The notes beneath the pieces are model-generated. The model was not told the origin of the DNA, did no database searches, and saw only the letters and a program-made list of their open reading frames with translations. Positions 1-8,033 of a stretch of DNA of 64,000 nucleotides are shown one piece after another. The DNA lies in contig NZ_JACGWS010000006.1 of NCBI RefSeq assembly GCF_014397005.1, forward strand, positions 227,983 to 291,982, written 5' to 3'. The DNA comes from Kordia aestuariivivens (GTDB lineage: Bacteria; Bacteroidota; Bacteroidia; Flavobacteriales; Flavobacteriaceae). Position 1 is the first letter of the stretch, and every line of letters starts with the position of its first letter. The position numbers and the translations under genes are program-made.

Positions 1-1028
1 TTAAATTGTAATCCTTTGAAATGCCATTTGCTTGTACCATCTTCAAAGAATACTTGAAAATTTAAACAGTATAGTTTTGCCTTTGAGACATTTTTAGCTT
101 TACTCCATCCTGAAAATTCAAAAGTATCTGTGGGTTCTTCTAAAACAATATCATCTCCTAACCATCTTGCGCTTGTCGTTTCTTCATTAATTATTTTTAA
201 AGAACCTCTTCCTGTTTTAGCTTCAGTTTTATCCCAACCTTTACTATTGTCTAATTTTTGATTTAATGTTCTCCAATATTCAGGAATTGCTGTTGGTTTC
301 TCTTCGTTTATCAGTGCTGAAAATCCAGTAATTTCATTATATAACCAATATTTAATAGCACCTCTGTTATTGTAAATATCAATGTTATTTTCAACAATTT
401 TATCAACACTAGTTCTTATTTTATCATTTAAACTTAATGGGAATAATTTTTTAAATATTTTAGGATTGAATACTTCATAATCTTCATTTTCAACAGATTT
501 AACGGTTGGTCTTACTTCATCTTTTACACAATCCCAAGGCGTTGCCGAAATTAATATTCGGGTTGGTTGTATCACTTGAATTCCTTTTTCTGCAATAATT
601 AATTTCTCTGAGGTTTTCATTCCTCCAAGAGATAAATTGTATGTGTTATAATTTGTATAGGTAGTTATTTTTCTTGAAACTAGTTTTTGATATTCAATAT
701 TTATATTTTCACCTTGCAATACCCGTAATTGAGAGGAACCTATCATTAATAATTTATTTCCTTCAGCGTATTTTAAATTCTTAAGAACTTTATGTATTTG
801 AGTTCCTTTAGTTGGTTCAAAAGTTAAATCGCCCTTTGCTATTAATGCATCTAATAACCGTGTTGAAGATACTGACATTTCTTTTACATCTTTATCCAAT
901 TTGAGATATAATTCCGCTTTTAGACTGCTTGAAAAAATGTTTATTACAGTAACAGATAATCCTAAAAATAGCACTATTGCTATTATGGCCTGAATGAGAA
1001 ATATACGATGTTCTTTTTTTATAGCCAT
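1..1028 (-). CDS. SGNH/AlgX-like membrane-anchored protein, partial (cut by window edge)
   Basis: The reading frame stays open from an ATG at 1028 to base 1, giving about 342 visible residues with no stop, so the gene continues to the left. The ATG shares a base with the TAA of the MBOAT gene upstream (TAATG), implying translational coupling. A single membrane helix covers about residues 9-28, so most of the protein is periplasmic. GSSQ at 97-100 resembles the block I serine motif of SGNH hydrolase-like acyltransferase partners (AlgX/AlgJ, DltD). After about residue 270 the protein looks like a small beta-sandwich, possibly carbohydrate-binding. Its probable job is to transfer an acyl group, delivered by the neighbouring MBOAT, to exported polysaccharide. 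The fold is inferred from motif and context. Confidence 0.72.
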   Translation of the reverse strand, partial: MAIKKEHRIFLIQAIIAIVLFLGLSVTVINIFSSSLKAELYLKLDKDVKEMSVSSTRLLDALIAKGDLTFEPTKGTQIHKVLKNLKYAEGNKLLMIGSSQLRVLQGENINIEYQKLVSRKITTYTNYNTYNLSLGGMKTSEKLIIAEKGIQVIQPTRILISATPWDCVKDEVRPTVKSVENEDYEVFNPKIFKKLFPLSLNDKIRTSVDKIVENNIDIYNNRGAIKYWLYNEITGFSALINEEKPTAIPEYWRTLNQKLDNSKGWDKTEAKTGRGSLKIINEETTSARWLGDDIVLEEPTDTFEFSGWSKAKNVSKAKLYCLNFQVFFEDGTSKWHFKGLQF

Positions 1029-2467
1029 TAGAATTGAAAGTAGATAAATGCTTGATTATTGTCACTACCAAATAAGAGTATTAAGAATATTGCCAAACCA
1101 AATAATGCGCCTTGCAAATATGGGTTCGAAAACATGTGCTGTTGTTGTTCTTCCACTTCTTTGTAATATTTGATTCCTAAGAAATGTCCTATTACAGTAA
1201 TTCCTAGTAAAGCAATAAATACTATTGGAATTGTATCGTTGATCGATTCTGTTGGTATAAACATATTTTGTAATACTTGTGTAGCATCACCAAATGTTTG
1301 TGCTCTAAAAAATACCCAAGTAACCATTACAAATATCATAGTTAAAACCCACGCAAATACAGTATATGCCGATGCGCCTAGTTTTGAGAATTTGAAATTG
1401 TCTGCGTATTTTGTTTTGTATAGTTTGTGTATGATTAATGCTCCTCCGTGCAATCCGCCCCAAACGACAAAGTTCCAGCTTGCGCCGTGCCAAAGTCCTC
1501 CAAGAAGCATGGTAAGCATTAAGTTTCTGTAATAGAATATTTTTTTAGATACTCTACTTCCACCTAGCGGAATGAACAGATAATCGCGCAACCATGTTGA
1601 TAGACTGATATGCCATTTTCTCCAAAAAACAGTAATATCAGTAGCATTATACGGCATGTTGAAGTTTTCCATTAACTTAAAACCTAACAATGCTGCTACA
1701 CCAATTGCCATATCTGAATATCCTGAGAAATCACAATAAATTTGAATACTGTACGCCATGACACCAACCCAAGTAGTAATGATTCCAAATTGATCTGGAT
1801 TTGCAAATAGCGGATCCGAAAATTGCGCAATATTATCTGCTATGACTACTTTTTTGACCAATCCTAAGATGATATAATTCGCGGCAAGTTGAAAGTTAAT
1901 ATCTCTAAAGTATTGATTTATTTTTAATTGCGGAATGAAATCAATAGCTCTTACAATAGGTCCTGCGACTAATTGCGGAAAGAATGTTACGTATAATGAA
2001 AATTCAAAGAAGTCTTTGGAAGGTTTTATTTTTCCATAATAAATATCTATCGTATAACACATGGATTGAAATGTGTAAAACGAAATTCCCACGGGCAATA
2101 CTACGTCTACAAAAAAGTTAGACCCAGAGATGTCGTTTACCGTTCCTAGAAAGAAATTGACATATTTGAAATACGCCAAAAATCCTAAGTTGGTAATTAA
2201 ACTAAGAACTAAGAATAGTTTTTTTCGTTTTTGCGAGGTACTAGCGTGAATTTTTTTACTGGCAATATAATCGACCACGGTAGAGAATAGTATCAATAGA
2301 ATAAATAAAGGATTCCATGACATATAAAAGTAATAAGAAGCTAAAAGCAAGAATACAATTCTTGCTTTTAGCTTCTTATCATCGTCTTTTATACTTCCTA
2401 GTATAAACCAATATACTATAAATACTATCGTAAAGAATACTAGAAATAGAGATGTTGAAAAAATCAT
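1028..2467 (-). CDS. MBOAT family O-acyltransferase (AlgI/DltB-like), copy 1
   Basis: A 479-residue polytopic membrane protein of the length usual for AlgI/DltB. The conserved MBOAT core is visible as WHGASWNFVVWGGLHG, which contains the family's conserved histidine, preceded by the CDFSGYSDMAIG and FWRKWHISLSTW blocks. Proteins of this family move acetyl (or another acyl) groups across the inner membrane for O-acylation of cell-surface polymers. It starts at MIFSTS and its stop overlaps the ATG of the SGNH-like gene downstream, so the two form an acyltransferase module. A close paralogue lies at 9442-10905 in the same locus. The substrate glycan is not known. Confidence 0.93.
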   Translation of the reverse strand: MIFSTSLFLVFFTIVFIVYWFILGSIKDDDKKLKARIVFLLLASYYFYMSWNPLFILLILFSTVVDYIASKKIHASTSQKRKKLFLVLSLITNLGFLAYFKYVNFFLGTVNDISGSNFFVDVVLPVGISFYTFQSMCYTIDIYYGKIKPSKDFFEFSLYVTFFPQLVAGPIVRAIDFIPQLKINQYFRDINFQLAANYIILGLVKKVVIADNIAQFSDPLFANPDQFGIITTWVGVMAYSIQIYCDFSGYSDMAIGVAALLGFKLMENFNMPYNATDITVFWRKWHISLSTWLRDYLFIPLGGSRVSKKIFYYRNLMLTMLLGGLWHGASWNFVVWGGLHGGALIIHKLYKTKYADNFKFSKLGASAYTVFAWVLTMIFVMVTWVFFRAQTFGDATQVLQNMFIPTESINDTIPIVFIALLGITVIGHFLGIKYYKEVEEQQQHMFSNPYLQGALFGLAIFLILLFGSDNNQAFIYFQF

Positions 2468-2484
2468 CTAGTGATAAATATGTA

Positions 2485-3036
2485 TTACTTAGGCAACGTA
2501 ATTTTTCTTACCGTTAGCATTTTTTTATTTATAACACCTTGATCATTATAGAAATAAAATTTAGCTTGAAGAAATTCTTTTGGAATCATTTCAAAGTCCT
2601 GAACTACAACAACACCATCATCTAAACTAAATAATTTGCATACTGAAGGTACTTGTTTTGATTTTCTTTTTCTGTAAATAGCATCTTTAAATTTAGAAGG
2701 ATCTTCTGCATAGAATACCGCAGAAACTTTTAAATCTTGTACTTTAGCGAAGTCTGTACCTTCTTCTAATCCGTAGATTAATTGGTATTTGTCTCCACCT
2801 TTGCTTTCTAATGCAATAAAATCAAGTTTTAAGTCTTCAGCAAACTCATATCCGCTATCAAAAATATAGTTTAATTGTTGCGGAACATCCGTTAATTTAG
2901 GGTATGTTGGCGTTGTTACTTCTGGTGTTACTACGTCTGTTTTCTTGTCATCCTGTGCAGGTTCTGTTTTCTTTTTTTCATCCGATCCACATGCGATCAG
3001 AAAAAGACCAAGAACTAATACGAATACTTTTTTCAT
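2485..3036 (-). CDS. Hypothetical lipoprotein
   Basis: A 183-residue protein with a type II signal peptide: MKKVFVLVLGLFLIACGS has a hydrophobic core and an LIAC lipobox with Cys16. It is followed by a low-complexity linker rich in Lys, Thr, Asp and Pro (about 20-48) and then a small globular domain. I do not recognise the family. It lies between wecC (19 bases upstream) and MBOAT copy 1 (17 bases downstream) on the same strand, so it is probably co-transcribed with the polysaccharide genes and sits on the periplasmic face of one of the membranes. A role in polysaccharide export or modification is only an inference from position. Confidence 0.75.
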   Translation of the reverse strand: MKKVFVLVLGLFLIACGSDEKKKTEPAQDDKKTDVVTPEVTTPTYPKLTDVPQQLNYIFDSGYEFAEDLKLDFIALESKGGDKYQLIYGLEEGTDFAKVQDLKVSAVFYAEDPSKFKDAIYRKRKSKQVPSVCKLFSLDDGVVVVQDFEMIPKEFLQAKFYFYNDQGVINKKMLTVRKITLPK

Positions 3037-3055
3037 TGTGTTTTGTTTTTACTAA

Positions 3056-4255
3056 TTAACTTACGTTACAAAAATCGATAACAGTTTTATCAACTGTTAA
3101 ATCTTTAAATTCATTATGCGCTACTAAATATACAATAATATCTGCTTGTGCCACAGCTTCTTGCATATCGTGAATTTCAAATGCTTTGTGTGAGTTTACG
3201 TTTGGCTCTACCGCCAATACATGGAAACCGTCGTTTACTAACGTATTGGTTACCAATAATGCTGGCGATTCACGTAAATCATCAATATTTGGTTTAAATG
3301 CCAATCCCATACATGCGATTTTAGCATCTCTTCCGTTGTCTATTTTAAATTGTAACGCTGTATTTTTTACTTTTTCAATAGCCCATTCTGTTTTGTAATT
3401 ATTGATTTCTCTTGCTGCGCGAATGATTTTTGCTTGCTTTGGAAATTCAGATACAATAAACCATGGATCAACAGCGATACAATGTCCACCAACGCCTGTT
3501 CCTGGTTGTAGAATGTTTACTCTTGGATGTTTGTTTGCTAAGTTGATTAATTCCCAAACATCGATTCCAGCTTCATCACAAATCATAGAAAGTTCGTTTG
3601 CAAATGCAATTTGAACATCTCTTGATGAGTTTTCAACCAACTTACACATTTCTGCTGTTTTTGCATTGGTTTTGTGCAATTCTCCTTTTACAAAATGCTT
3701 ATAGAATGCTACAGCTCTGTCTGTTGATGCTGCATCAATTCCACCGATAGCTCTATCATTATGCTCTAATTCATAGATTACATTTCCTGGTAATACACGT
3801 TCTGGACAATATGCCATGTGTATTTTACCGTTCAATTCTGGACGTTCTGCCTGAATTACTGCTTGCATTTTTTCTGTAGTTCCAACCGGACTTGTAGATT
3901 CTACAATAACCAAAGCGCCTTCTTTTAAAGTTGGCAATAAAGCTCTTGTTGCTGCTTCTACATACGAGATATCTGGCTCATGATCACCTTTAAAAGGTGT
4001 TGGAACTGCAATTAAATATACATCTGCTTCTGCAGGTGTTGTACTTGCTGTTAAATATCCTTCTTTTACTACGTGATGTACCAAACCATCTAAATCTGGC
4101 TCAACAATGTGGATTTCTCCTTTATTAATAGTATCTACAACATGTTGATGAATATCAACTCCTGTTACTTTTATTCCTTTACTTGCAATTAACGCTGCGG
4201 TAGGAAGTCCAATATATCCTAGACCTACCATAACAACACTTGGTTTATTCCCCAT
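3056..4255 (-). CDS. wecC: UDP-N-acetyl-D-mannosamine dehydrogenase
   Basis: A 399-residue UDP-sugar 6-dehydrogenase. It has an N-terminal Rossmann motif GLGYIGLPTAALIA (about 11-24) and the catalytic-cysteine block GTGVGGHCIAVDPWF (about 252-266). A second Rossmann domain with GLAFKPNIDDLRESPA comes towards the C-terminus. It oxidises UDP-ManNAc to UDP-ManNAcA with two NAD+. The gene lies nine bases after wecB, which makes UDP-ManNAc, and this pairing is why the WecC assignment is preferred over other members of the family. A second dehydrogenase of the same superfamily at 5507-6766 has a different partner. The product would be a precursor for capsule or O-antigen. Confidence 0.92.
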   Translation of the reverse strand: MGNKPSVVMVGLGYIGLPTAALIASKGIKVTGVDIHQHVVDTINKGEIHIVEPDLDGLVHHVVKEGYLTASTTPAEADVYLIAVPTPFKGDHEPDISYVEAATRALLPTLKEGALVIVESTSPVGTTEKMQAVIQAERPELNGKIHMAYCPERVLPGNVIYELEHNDRAIGGIDAASTDRAVAFYKHFVKGELHKTNAKTAEMCKLVENSSRDVQIAFANELSMICDEAGIDVWELINLANKHPRVNILQPGTGVGGHCIAVDPWFIVSEFPKQAKIIRAAREINNYKTEWAIEKVKNTALQFKIDNGRDAKIACMGLAFKPNIDDLRESPALLVTNTLVNDGFHVLAVEPNVNSHKAFEIHDMQEAVAQADIIVYLVAHNEFKDLTVDKTVIDFCNVS

Positions 4256-4263
4256 GATTCTTA

Positions 4264-5388
4264 TTATAATTTTGACATGTATTTTACGATCTTATCACAA
4301 GCAGTTCCATCTCCATACGGATTGTGTAGTTTACTCATTTTGTGATACGCTGATTCGTCTGTTAGTAATTTTGTAGCTTCTTCAATTATTCTTTCTGTAT
4401 TTGTTCCTACTAATAATACCGTTCCTGCATCAACTGCTTCAGGTCTTTCGGTAGTATCACGCATTACTAATACAGGTTTTCCTAAACTTGGTGCTTCTTC
4501 TTGTACGCCGCCACTATCTGTAATGATTAAGCTAGACTTATCCATTAACCAAACAAATGCAGGATATGATAACGGTTTGATTAGGTTTACATTGTTGATA
4601 TCGCCTAATAATTCGTAAACTGGCTTTTGTACGTTTGGATTTAAGTGTACAGGATATATAATTTGTGTGTCAGGATGATCGGTTGCAATTTGCTTTAACG
4701 CGCTGCATATATTGATAAATCCTTGTCCGTGATTTTCTCTACGGTGACCAGTAACTAAGATTAATCGTTTAGAAGTATCTAAAACTCCTTTTAAATCTTC
4801 AATTTCTTGATCTTCAAAACCAGTAGATTTTACTTTGTTTGCACTAAAGTGTAATGCATCAATTACCGTATTTCCAGTAATCAGTATGTTTTCGTCTGCT
4901 ACGTTTTCGTTTAACAGATTTTTCTTTGATGTTTCCGTTGGAGAAAAGTGATAGTCACAAATACTTCCTGTAACACATCTGTTCATTTCTTCTGGAAACG
5001 GTGATCTTGTGTTGAATGTACGCAATCCTGCTTCCACATGACACACTTTTGCACCTGAATAGAACGCTGCAATACTCGTTGCCATGGTTGTGGTAGTATC
5101 TCCGTGAACGTAAACAAAATCTGGTTGGAATTCTTCCAAAACAGGTTTTAGATTCGTAATAATATCCGCCGTTAAGCCATATAAATTTTGATTAGGCTTC
5201 ATTAAGTCTAAATCATAATCGGGAGTTATTTCAAAAAATGAAAGTACTTGGTCCAACATTTCTCTGTGCTGTGCCGTGATACAAACTCTTGTTTCAAAAG
5301 TGTCTTGGTGTTTTAAAAATTCCTTTACCAAAGGTGCCATTTTGATAGCTTCTGGTCGTGTACCAAATACAATTAGATTTTTTTTCAT
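4264..5388 (-). CDS. wecB: UDP-N-acetylglucosamine 2-epimerase (non-hydrolysing)
   Basis: A 374-residue GT-B fold enzyme that interconverts UDP-GlcNAc and UDP-ManNAc. Family motifs are clear: GTRPEAIKMAPL at 9-20, HVEAGLRT near 120, and DSGGVQEEAPSLGKPVLVMR at about 291-310. It is directly followed by wecC, so the pair makes UDP-ManNAcA in the cytoplasm. The length is normal for the family and the ATG at 5388 gives the canonical N-terminus MKKNLIVFGTRPE. A 118-base gap separates it from the upstream dehydrogenase gene, long enough for a separate ribosome binding site or a weak internal promoter, but I see no clear promoter motif there. Confidence 0.93.
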   Translation of the reverse strand: MKKNLIVFGTRPEAIKMAPLVKEFLKHQDTFETRVCITAQHREMLDQVLSFFEITPDYDLDLMKPNQNLYGLTADIITNLKPVLEEFQPDFVYVHGDTTTTMATSIAAFYSGAKVCHVEAGLRTFNTRSPFPEEMNRCVTGSICDYHFSPTETSKKNLLNENVADENILITGNTVIDALHFSANKVKSTGFEDQEIEDLKGVLDTSKRLILVTGHRRENHGQGFINICSALKQIATDHPDTQIIYPVHLNPNVQKPVYELLGDINNVNLIKPLSYPAFVWLMDKSSLIITDSGGVQEEAPSLGKPVLVMRDTTERPEAVDAGTVLLVGTNTERIIEEATKLLTDESAYHKMSKLHNPYGDGTACDKIVKYMSKL

Positions 5389-5506
5389 CAGTTTGTTTTT
5401 ATTCTTTTAATTCTGTCAGATGTAATTCGCAGTAAACATATTGGTTTGGGTGAACTAATTGTTTGTGCTCATTGCATTGATTCTTATCTATTTATTATTC
5501 TAACGG

Positions 5507-6766
5507 CTATAATCTTTCGGTTACAATTGGTTTTGGAAGGAAATTTTTCGCGTCAAAAATAATACATCCTTCTTTAAAAAAGGGAGTTACGTCAATTTTA
5601 TTGAAACTTTTATGCGCAACTGCCAAAATAATCGCTCTAGTGTCTTTTGAAATCGACGAAACGAGGTCAATATTATATTCCTTTTTTACTTCTGAAGCGT
5701 TTACATTATCGTCAAATACCTCAACTTCAATTCCATACTCTGTGAGTTCATGTACAATATCAATCACTCGTGTGTTTCTAATATCAGGGCAATTTTCCTT
5801 AAAAGTGATTCCCAAAATGGTCACTTTAGCGCCTTTGATTAGTTTTCCTTGTTTAATCATGAGTTTTACAACGCGTTCTGCAATGTATTTGCCCATATTA
5901 TCGTTTATTTTTCTTCCTGCAAGAATGACTTGCGGAATGTATCCTACGCTTTTTGCTTTGTACGTTAGGTAATACGGATCAACGCCGATGCAATGTCCGC
6001 CAACCAAACCTGGCGTAAATGGTAAAAAGTTCCACTTTGTGCCTGCGGCTTCTAATACTTCATGCGTGTCAATCCCTAGTTTTCCAAATATGAGCGCCAA
6101 TTCGTTTACAAACGCAATGTTGATATCACGTTGCGAATTTTCAATCACTTTTGCTGCTTCTGCTACTTTTATAGAAGATGCTTTAAACGTTCCGACCGTG
6201 ATGATGCTTTTATAGATTTCATCAATCGTATCTGCAATTTCAGGCGTACTTCCCGAAGTTACTTTTACAATGTTGCTGACTCTGTGTGTTTTATCGCCTG
6301 GATTGATTCTTTCTGGAGAATATCCACAATAAAAATCTGTATTAAATTTTAATTGACTTTTTGCTTCCAGAATTGGCACACAAACTTCTTCTGTACAACC
6401 CGGAAACACCGTAGATTCATAAATTACAATATCATCTTTCTTCAATACCGAACCAACCAATTTTGAAGCTGATTCTAATGGAAATAAATCTGGAAATTTA
6501 TGATCGGTAATTGGTGTTGGTACCGTAACAATGTACACATTTGCTTTCGCGATGTCCTCCGCTTTGTTTGTGTACTGTAAACTTGAAGCTTCTTGCATTT
6601 CTTCATTGCTTACTTCCAACGTATGATCTTTTCCTTGCTGCAATTCTTGAATTCGTTGCAGATTGATATCAAATCCAATGACTTGAAATCCCTTTTTACT
6701 GAATTCAACAGCCAAAGGCAACCCAACATATCCTAAACCTATTATGGAAATTACCTTATTTTTCAT
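5507..6766 (-). CDS. tviB: UDP-N-acetylhexosamine 6-dehydrogenase (TviB/WbpO type)
   Basis: A 419-residue nucleotide-sugar dehydrogenase. The Rossmann motif GLGYVGLPLAVEFSKKG is at about 10-26 and the catalytic cysteine lies in GLVGGHCIGVDPYYLTYKA. The C-terminal domain contains GITFKENCPDIRNTRV, which is characteristic of the Vi-antigen TviB / WbpO branch. That branch oxidises UDP-GlcNAc or UDP-GalNAc at C6 to the uronic acid. Its start overlaps the end of the upstream epimerase gene by 11 bases, so the two are translationally coupled and probably make UDP-GalNAcA. The symbol follows the Vi-antigen naming; wbpO is equally defensible. Confidence 0.88.
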   Translation of the reverse strand: MKNKVISIIGLGYVGLPLAVEFSKKGFQVIGFDINLQRIQELQQGKDHTLEVSNEEMQEASSLQYTNKAEDIAKANVYIVTVPTPITDHKFPDLFPLESASKLVGSVLKKDDIVIYESTVFPGCTEEVCVPILEAKSQLKFNTDFYCGYSPERINPGDKTHRVSNIVKVTSGSTPEIADTIDEIYKSIITVGTFKASSIKVAEAAKVIENSQRDINIAFVNELALIFGKLGIDTHEVLEAAGTKWNFLPFTPGLVGGHCIGVDPYYLTYKAKSVGYIPQVILAGRKINDNMGKYIAERVVKLMIKQGKLIKGAKVTILGITFKENCPDIRNTRVIDIVHELTEYGIEVEVFDDNVNASEVKKEYNIDLVSSISKDTRAIILAVAHKSFNKIDVTPFFKEGCIIFDAKNFLPKPIVTERL

Positions 6767-7781
6767 TTGCTACAGCTTGCTTTTTAAAAAAGTCGTACGT
6801 AATAGCCAAACCGTCACGCACATTGTATTTTGGATTGTAACTTAAGAGTGTTTTTGCTTTTGTAATGTCTGCCAGTGAATCTCGCACATCGCCAATTCTG
6901 CTTTCACCATAAGTAACTTCCACCGTGCTTTTTGTAAATTCTTTGATGTTGTTCCACAAATCGTTTACACTAATACGATCGCCAACCGCTACATTTACTA
7001 CTTCATGTTGTGTAATTTCTGCAAATAATGACTTGATATTTGCCTGTACTACATTTTCGACAAAAGTAAAGTCTCTTGTTTGATTTCCGTCACCATTGAT
7101 TGTTACTTTTGTGTTATGTATTCCTGCATTGAAAAACAACGGAATTACTGCCGCATACGCGCCTTTTACATTCTGTTTTGGTCCAAATACGTTGAAATAA
7201 CGCAATCCAATGGTATGAAAACCAAAATGTTTAGAGATATTGTCTGCGTATAATTCGTTTACATATTTTGTAATTGCATACGGAGATAACGGTTTCCCGA
7301 TGATTTCTTCTTGCTTTGGCAATGCTTTGCTATCGCCATACGTACTTGAAGAAGCTGCATACACCATACGTTTTACGCCTGCATCGCGTGAAGCAACTAA
7401 GATGTTTAAAAAACCCGAAATGTTTACAGCGTTTGTTGAAATTGGGTCATCAAATGATCGTGGCACCGAACCTAACGCCGCTTGATGCAATACGTAGTCT
7501 ATTCCATCCACTGCTTTTTTGCAAGTTTCTACGTCTCTGATATCACCAAGCATGAATTCGAAATTCGGATTTGACTCAAATTCCTCAATATTGTGTTTGA
7601 AACCCGTAGCCAAGTTATCTAATACACGTACTTTTTTGGCATTGTGTTTTAGTAGATATTCGACCAAATTAGATCCAATAAATCCTGCGCCACCTGTGAT
7701 TAAAAAACTGTTGGTTTCTATACTTTCGTGATGATATGCTTCTTGATACATGGTGCTATAATTCGCTGCAAAACTAGCCAT
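6756..7781 (-). CDS. tviC: UDP-N-acetylglucosamine 4-epimerase (TviC/WbpP type, SDR)
   Basis: An extended short-chain dehydrogenase/reductase of about 341 residues. The NAD-binding motif [14 protein letters not shown] lies close to the N-terminus and the YAITKYVNE segment holds the YxxxK active-site pair. The family interconverts UDP-GlcNAc and UDP-GalNAc or their uronic acids. The ATG at 7781 (MASFAANYS) is chosen; a GTG twelve bases upstream and an ATG at 7751 are alternatives, since the first 25-30 residues precede the conserved fold. The 3' end overlaps the dehydrogenase gene by 11 bases. The upstream leader contains alternative hairpins and the cysQ fossil. Confidence 0.87.
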   Translation of the reverse strand: MASFAANYSTMYQEAYHHESIETNSFLITGGAGFIGSNLVEYLLKHNAKKVRVLDNLATGFKHNIEEFESNPNFEFMLGDIRDVETCKKAVDGIDYVLHQAALGSVPRSFDDPISTNAVNISGFLNILVASRDAGVKRMVYAASSSTYGDSKALPKQEEIIGKPLSPYAITKYVNELYADNISKHFGFHTIGLRYFNVFGPKQNVKGAYAAVIPLFFNAGIHNTKVTINGDGNQTRDFTFVENVVQANIKSLFAEITQHEVVNVAVGDRISVNDLWNNIKEFTKSTVEVTYGESRIGDVRDSLADITKAKTLLSYNPKYNVRDGLAITYDFFKKQAVANEK

Positions 7782-7822
7782 AAATTTTAACACTAGGAAA
7801 TAAATGATCTTTCTGGGGAAAT

Positions 7823-7852
7823 ACCCTTTTTTACAAGGGTTTTATCACCCTT
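7823..7852 (-). promoter_or_regulatory. Mutually exclusive short hairpins in the tviC leader
   Basis: Read on the minus strand, three complementary 6-mers follow one another: AAGGGT (7852-7847), ACCCTT (7840-7835) and AAGGGT (7828-7823). The middle segment can pair with either neighbour but not both, and the last ends about 40 bases before the tviC ATG. This looks like a simple attenuator or a decayed terminator. The stems are only six base pairs, so function is unproven. Confidence 0.25.
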
Positions 7853-7856
7853 TTTT

Positions 7857-7949
7857 TTATGTTATTTTTCTAACAATAAACCAAGGATTTAGCAGATTTT
7901 CCTTGTTGTATTTTAGGGTTTTGTCGGTTTTGATAATTTAGGTTTCTAA
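7857..7949 (-). pseudogene. Fossil of the 3' end of cysQ
   Basis: On the minus strand this stretch encodes KTLKYNKENLLNPWFIVRK and a stop. That is nearly identical to the C-terminus of the intact CysQ at 11079-11876 (KPLKYNKENLLNPWFLVRK). The bases for Leu-Glu-Thr just upstream (7949-7941) also match CysQ, but are followed by an in-frame TAA and extra codons. Nothing further upstream resembles cysQ. It is a remnant of a second cysQ copy, left by duplication and deletion or by recombination at cysQ that brought in the polysaccharide block between the two copies. Confidence 0.8.
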
Positions 7950-8033
7950 CCTAGGAGTATTATTGCTGCTAATATTTTTTTGATCCAAAAACTCTTATTT
8001 CTAAATATGAAGATTTGTTTTTAGCCTGAGATT

